A DNA stretch of 64,000 bases from DASRHY01 sp035650275 (GTDB taxonomy: Bacteria; Actinomycetota; Actinomycetes; Propionibacteriales; Kribbellaceae). This document shows, one piece after another, positions 59,818 through 64,000 of the stretch (the stretch's first letter is position 1; each line of letters starts with the position of its first letter). Made by a program: the position numbers and the translations under genes. The stretch lies in the NCBI GenBank assembly GCA_035650275.1, contig DASRHY010000305.1:1-64000 (forward strand), written 5' to 3'. A model generated the notes under the pieces. It was not told the origin of the DNA, did not search any database, and was given only the letters and a program-made list of their open reading frames with translations.

Positions 59818-60471
59818 ATGGACGACCTGGTCGCCACACGACGATCACTGCACGGAGTCGCCGAGCTGGTGCTCGCCGGCCCGCAGTACCGCCGGTGCGG
59901 GAGCATCGAGCTGCGGGCCACGCCCGGCGGGTTCGGCACCGTCGCGGAGCCGGACCTGAGGGTGGACCGGACCGACCTGGTCGCGGGCCGGCGGCGGCTG
60001 CCGTTGACCGGGTCGTTCGCGGAGCTGGCCGAGACGGCCGGGGTCGAGGCGAGTGCGCTGGACGACGTGTACGGCGGCGGGCCCGGCGTACGCGCAGACG
60101 AGGCCGTGCTGGTAGACCCGGCCGCGGCGGACCGGATCGCGGCGGCGTTCGCGGCCGGTGACGCGGCGCTCCGGGAGCTGGTACCCGGAGCCCGCCCGGT
60201 GCTGTGGCCGGAGCACTTCGACATCGGCATCGACGCCGAGCAGGTCAACTACGGGGTCTCGCCGGGCGACGACTTCCTCGCCGAGCCGTACGCGTACGTG
60301 GCGCCGTGGACGATGCAGCCCTCGGAGCTGTGGAACGCCCCGTTCGGCGCCGTCCGGCCGATGACGGACCTGGACGGCTCCGACGGGGTGCTCGCGTTCT
60401 TCGCCGAGATTCGTGCCGCGCTCACTCCCAGCGGAAGAAGCGCGCCGCCACAACCAGGCACAGCGGGCTGA
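59818..60471 (+). CDS. Conserved hypothetical protein
   Basis: A 217-residue soluble protein that I do not assign to a family. Conserved-looking blocks are LVLAGPQYRRCGSIELRATPGGFGT, VLWPEHFDIGI and GVSPGDDFLAEPYAYVAPW, the last resembling a ligand pocket. There is no signal peptide. The C-terminal 15 residues are Pro/Arg-rich. ATG 59818 is preceded by GAGGGGACCGATC. It diverges from the Rieske fragment with 91 bases between. Confidence 0.78.
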   Translation: MDDLVATRRSLHGVAELVLAGPQYRRCGSIELRATPGGFGTVAEPDLRVDRTDLVAGRRRLPLTGSFAELAETAGVEASALDDVYGGGPGVRADEAVLVDPAAADRIAAAFAAGDAALRELVPGARPVLWPEHFDIGIDAEQVNYGVSPGDDFLAEPYAYVAPWTMQPSELWNAPFGAVRPMTDLDGSDGVLAFFAEIRAALTPSGRSAPPQPGTAG

Positions 60472-60530
60472 ACACCAGCCGGTCCGGGTCAGGACGGCGA
60501 CGTGGCTCGTCGGGACTTCCCTTCGGGATC

Positions 60531-60617
60531 GGCGAGCGCTCGCCTCGAGGGGGGTGATCCACTGCCTTTCTCCTCTCCTGCCGTTCATCGGTCAGTTATT
60601 CCCTTGCTGTGGACAAC
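60531..60617. promoter_or_regulatory. Palindrome and conserved 5' block before the 13E12-type gene
   Basis: A 14-bp perfect palindrome GGCGAGCGCTCGCC (60531-60544) is followed by a 39-base block (60579-60617) shared 33/39 with the left end of the element at 21579. The block includes TGTGGACAA (60608-60616), and further on TGTGGATAA (about 60711-60719) matches the classical DnaA box in reverse. The rest of the 295-base gap to the DUF222 gene is featureless. Confidence 0.5.
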
Positions 60618-60766
60618 CATCCGATTGTGATCGGTGGATGCTGGTACGCGCGCACACGTACAGCACTTTCGTGGGCTCGGCTCAATCTTTCGCAAGCGAC
60701 GGAATCCCTTGTGGATAAGGCGAAACACGACAAGAACTGTCCATGGCCGGGTCTAGCGTTCTCGAC

Positions 60767-62365
60767 ATGACAGCCATCGCGGAACGACCCGCATGGGCGA
60801 TGAGCGGCGCCGAACTCCTCCACGAGCTCGACACCGTCAACGCCACGCTGTCACACCTGCAGACCCGCCGCCTCCACCTCATCGCCCGCCTCGACCAGAC
60901 CGGCCACGCCCGCGACCTCGGCGCCCGCGACACCGTCGAACTCCTCGCCCTGCGCCACCGCCTCGACCCCACCCACGTCCGCCGCGACCTCCGCCTCGCC
61001 ATCGCCCTACCGAGCCACCCCGCAGTCACGGCCGCCCTCTCCCAGCACGCCGACACCAGCGAGGGCACAGCCACCGACACACCACAGGCTCAGCCGAACA
61101 CCGATCAGCTCGACGGCGACGTCAACGGCGCTGCCCAGTCCGGTGCCGTCGCTCCCTTCCACCCCGCCCAGGCACAGGCCATCGTCGAAGCCCTCGAACG
61201 GCTCCCGAGAACCATTCCCGCCACCCACCTAGCGGTCGCCGAGACCGAGATGGTCACCGCCGCCCGCACCCTGAACCCCCGCGACCTGCGCCGCCTCGGC
61301 CGCGCCATCACCGACCGCCTCGACACCGACGGCCCCGCACCCGACGAAGACGCAGCCCTCACCCGGCAAGAGTTCTGGCTCACCCCCACCACCCTCGGCG
61401 CCGCCAGCGCCGTGCGGTTCGGCGGCTTGCTCGCCAACGAGAACGCCGAACTGCTGCACACCCTCGTCGACGCCGCCGCCAAACCCCGCAGCACCCCCAC
61501 CGGCGAACCCGACCCCCGCACCCTGGCGCAGCGCCGCGCAGACGCGCTCACCATCGTGCTCCGCGCCGCCGCCGCGTCGGGCGGCGAAATCCCCACCCAC
61601 GGCGGCATCAAGCCGCATCTGACCGTCACCGTCCCTCTTGCCGCCCTCACCACCGCAGGCCCGAGCCACCCCGCCGCCGCCGATCACACCCAGACCCAAG
61701 CCGACGAACAGGCACCACTACTCGGCGACCTCTGCTTCGGCCACGGGCTGTCGCCAGGCGCGGCGCGCCGACTCGCCTGCGACGCCGGCATCATCCCGAT
61801 CGTCCTCGGCACACACTCCGAACCCCTCGATGTCGGCCGCGAACACCGCCTCGTCACCCCCGCCATCCGCCGCGCCCTCATCACCCGCGACCGCGGCTGC
61901 ATCATCCCCGGCTGCGGCGCACCACCCGGCCACTGCGACGCCCACCACATCATCCACTGGGCCGACGGCGGTGAGACGACGATCCTCAACCTCGTCCTCG
62001 TCTGCCCCGCCCATCACCGCGCCATCCACCGTGGCACCTGGACCATCACCGTCACCAACGGCCAACCCCACGCCACCAGACCCGACTGGACCGAACCAGG
62101 GCTGTCACCGCTACCGAGGACCTCCAAGGTCCCGGGTCCCGGCCGTCTGCCCACGTCGCCGATCGCATCGGTCAGCCGAGGGCCGGCGATCGCGCCGGAC
62201 ACCGCGGCCAGACCCACCACGACTTCGTCGACATGGACCATCGCGGCAAGTCCGGACCAGTCGACCGTCAGGAGCAGAGCCACGATCGCCAGTGCCGAGT
62301 CCGCGACTCCACCTCATCAGGACGGCAAGGAAGCGCCGGATCGACCACCGCCCACTGCATCGTGA
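60767..62365 (+). CDS. DUF222/HNH endonuclease, 13E12 repeat family
   Basis: A 532-residue protein. An N-terminal DUF222 domain (residues about 1-330, with ELLHELDTVNATLSHLQ, HARDLGARDTVELLALR and DPTHVRRDLRLAIALP) precedes an HNH nuclease at about 370-425 (Cys-rich GCIIPGCGAPPGHCDAHHIIHW and CPAHHRAIH). These occur in many copies in actinobacteria and behave like mobile repeats. After residue about 450 the sequence becomes Ser/Thr/Pro-rich and unlike the family, so the original stop may be lost by a frameshift near 62110. ATG 60767 (MTAIAERPAWAMS) fits the family; ATG 60743 is alternative. Confidence 0.88.
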   Translation: MTAIAERPAWAMSGAELLHELDTVNATLSHLQTRRLHLIARLDQTGHARDLGARDTVELLALRHRLDPTHVRRDLRLAIALPSHPAVTAALSQHADTSEGTATDTPQAQPNTDQLDGDVNGAAQSGAVAPFHPAQAQAIVEALERLPRTIPATHLAVAETEMVTAARTLNPRDLRRLGRAITDRLDTDGPAPDEDAALTRQEFWLTPTTLGAASAVRFGGLLANENAELLHTLVDAAAKPRSTPTGEPDPRTLAQRRADALTIVLRAAAASGGEIPTHGGIKPHLTVTVPLAALTTAGPSHPAAADHTQTQADEQAPLLGDLCFGHGLSPGAARRLACDAGIIPIVLGTHSEPLDVGREHRLVTPAIRRALITRDRGCIIPGCGAPPGHCDAHHIIHWADGGETTILNLVLVCPAHHRAIHRGTWTITVTNGQPHATRPDWTEPGLSPLPRTSKVPGPGRLPTSPIASVSRGPAIAPDTAARPTTTSSTWTIAASPDQSTVRSRATIASAESATPPHQDGKEAPDRPPPTAS

Positions 62366-62561
62366 CCACTCTGCCGGGCGCGAACGGCGCAGCCCTGGCG
62401 GCGTAGACCGCTCTGCGACGACAGTGTCAGCGGTCGCCACGGCCATCCGGGCAGGCCATCTCGACCGGCTCGGACCGGCAGAGATGACATTCACCGCGTA
62501 CGGCTGGCGAGTGCACGGCCTGGGCCGGCGGCGAAGCGCAGCACAGGGATAGGAGATTGCT

Positions 62562-63612
62562 GTGCGACTACTTCGAAACGGCAGCCGCGTGTGCCGACTC
62601 TCCGACACGGCACGGAGGACATCGCCCAGGCGTTCGCGCGGGCTGGCAGCGCTGCTCGCCGTGGCGCTGACAGGCGGAGGTCTGCTGCCATTGGCGACAA
62701 GCGGCCCGGCGACCGCGGAGGCGCCGCGCGCAGCGGCCGTCCAACAGGTGGCGCCCGCACCCGGTACGACGATGAGCGGCGCCGCGATGTCGGACACTGC
62801 CGTGCATCTGGCGTACACCAGCTCCCAGCAGGACGTGATCCTGCGAAACGTCGCCCCAGCCGTGCCGACCACGGTGTTCCTCGGCGGCAGGCTGAGCGGC
62901 GGGCCTGCACTGGCGGTCGCCCCGGCTGAGGTACTGGGACCGGACACCGCACGCGTGGTGTTCGGACGCGGGACCGACAACGCGCGTGGTGGAGGCACCA
63001 GACGGCCACCGGATGGGCGCCCTGGCGGTCCCTCGGTGGCAAGCTGACGTCCAAGCCGGGCGCGGCCGTCTCGATGACCAACGAGTTCGGCGCACTCAAC
63101 GTGTTCGTCCGGGGGCGCGGACGGATACATGTGGTACCGCGCGTGGCGAGCGACCGGCGACTGGGGAGCCTGGCGCACCGCGATTGGCAGCTCGCTAAAG
63201 CGCATCACCCTGCTGGCCGGCACCGGACCCGGTGCCAGCGCCGGTGAGGTGGCTTTCGCCCGCACCGACCGGCATATCGCCGTGCTCGGGCGGACCGGGC
63301 CCGCGAACCAGTTCGTGGACTTCGGCGGACTCACCAACGCTGACCCCGGCGCCACCCGAGCTCCGGGGCCGTCGGTTCCGGTGGTAGTCGCGTTCGCGCG
63401 CGGGCTGGACAACGCATTGTGGTACGCGCAGTCCGCACTGCCGCTCGGCGGAGCCGTCCGTTGGCAGTCGCTCGGCGGGCAGGCTGGCGTCCGATGTCAC
63501 GGCGGCAACCACGCGCAGCGGGCAGGTGTACGTGTTCGCGCTCGGTGGCGACAACCAGGTCTGGATGAGGACGGGGGTCTGGCCGAACCTCGACGGCTGG
63601 ACGCCACGGTGA
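62562..63612 (+). pseudogene. Secreted beta-propeller (PLL-like) protein with three frameshifts
   Basis: Joining three frames restores a roughly 345-residue exported protein: a signal peptide (GLAALLAVALTGGGLLPLA) at about residues 30-52, then repeated propeller blades. Frame 1 runs to FGRGTDNA near 62985. The next frame reads WWRHQTATGWAPWRSLGGK and on to LNVFVRG near 63112. The third starts at ADGYMWYRAWRATGDWG and runs to WQSLGGQ near 63478. The last frame gives SGQVYVFALGGDNQVWMRT and a TGA at 63610-63612. Each break is one base at or near a G run, so sequencing error is as likely as decay. Carbohydrate-binding propellers of this type are common in soil actinomycetes. Confidence 0.72.
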
Positions 63613-63658
63613 CCCGGCCTCGCTGAAACCCTGCAGCTCAGTGCCGACAGAGCTGCGC

Positions 63659-64000
63659 TCATCGGGGCACGACTATCGGCTGGCCGACCAGCCCGCTGGA
63701 TGCGGTGTCGATGACCGAGACCGTCCCCCAAGCACTGTTGACCACGTACACACGTCGACTGTCACTGCTGACCGCGATCTCGGTGGGTTCGCCGCCGACC
63801 GAGATCGTCGCTACAGCCTGCGTAGTTGCGGTGTCGAGCACCACCACTTCCCCGGTCTGACTCAACGTCACGTAGAGCCGACGGCCGTCCTTGCTGAGGA
63901 CGAGGTCGGAGACCGCAGAACCGAGTGTGATCGGATCGCCGACGGATCTCCTCGACACGGTGTCGACCACAGCGATGTGCTCCGATCCGCTGTGCGCGAC
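63659..64000 (-). CDS. YVTN beta-propeller repeat protein (partial, C-terminal end)
   Basis: At least 113 codons remain open to the right edge. Two and a half YVTN blades are visible: VSDLVLSKDGRRLYVTLSQ, VVVLDTATTQAVATISVG, EIAVSSDSRRVYVVNSAWG and VSVIDTASSG. The full protein would be longer, with its N-terminus outside the window. Such propellers are usually exported or surface proteins. It converges with the frameshifted propeller gene. Confidence 0.82.
   Translation of the reverse strand, partial: VAHSGSEHIAVVDTVSRRSVGDPITLGSAVSDLVLSKDGRRLYVTLSQTGEVVVLDTATTQAVATISVGGEPTEIAVSSDSRRVYVVNSAWGTVSVIDTASSGLVGQPIVVPR

Overview
The window is high-GC DNA with densely packed genes on both strands. 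GTG and TTG starts are frequent and several genes look leaderless. It encodes mycothiol-dependent and F420-type enzymes, many ECF sigma factors, CsoR and IdeR-type control, and a DUF222/HNH (13E12-type) protein. Together these point to a soil actinomycete of the Nocardioides/Kribbella/Streptomyces kind; Kribbella is my best guess, by inference only. No tRNA, rRNA, CRISPR array or prophage was seen. The left edge is intergenic. The right edge cuts a YVTN beta-propeller gene.

Layout. 1-2.6 kb: K+ channel, a carboxymuconolactone-decarboxylase-like protein and a large membrane protein, closed by a strong bidirectional terminator. 2.6-6.6 kb: two GNAT acetyltransferases, one intact and one frameshifted methyltransferase, and a DUF3800 gene ending inside a nested palindrome. 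6.8-13.2 kb: metallo-hydrolase, APH-type kinase, YbdK-type ligase, CYTH-CHAD protein, MFS exporter. 13.3-15.7 kb: folE and two membrane-protein genes diverging from a SufR-like regulator across a perfect dyad. 15.7-17.7 kb: an ECF41-type island (SDR enzyme, a sigma factor that has lost region 2, a GNAT) with three copies of the ECF41 promoter motif. 17.7-21.5 kb: LuxR-type ATPase regulator, NTF2-like protein, aldo/keto reductase with a MerR-type promoter. 21.6-23.8 kb: a miniature inverted-repeat element, then an alanine-rich leader peptide and mutually exclusive hairpins in front of an editing-less alanyl-tRNA synthetase paralogue and a YciO/Sua5 protein. 23.9-30.5 kb: secreted subtilase, ECF42 sigma with its YciI/DGPF partner, methyltransferase. 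30.6-35 kb: copper operon (csoR, copZ, a secreted Met/His-rich protein, copA, DUF4396) with two CsoR operators. 35-39 kb: iron-siderophore ABC importer with a fused double permease and an IdeR/DtxR box. 39-45 kb: amidohydrolase, F420-type reductase, VOC, mycothiol-dependent isomerase, P450. 45-47 kb: ECF sigma, lipoprotein and b-type cytochrome; the cytochrome carries an in-frame 162-bp palindromic insertion. 47-51 kb: alkylation repair pair and small enzymes. 51-55 kb: LacI regulator overlapping a secreted glycosidase, ending in a strong terminator. 55-60.5 kb: WYL regulator, epoxide hydrolase, HTH_42 protein, and remnants of a Rieske/sigma/anti-sigma locus. 60.5-64 kb: 13E12-type element, frameshifted propeller protein, YVTN protein.

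The most interesting item is the leader at 21.80-21.93 kb. A leaderless 21-codon reading frame with seven Ala codons overlaps one of three mutually exclusive RNA segments ahead of an alanyl-tRNA synthetase paralogue, as expected for ribosome-mediated attenuation sensing charged tRNA-Ala. Next are the palindromic element that adds exactly 54 codons to a cytochrome gene, and the region-2-less ECF41 factor. Two genes (4.3-5.2 kb and 62.6-63.6 kb) contain single-base frameshifts that may be real decay or sequencing errors.
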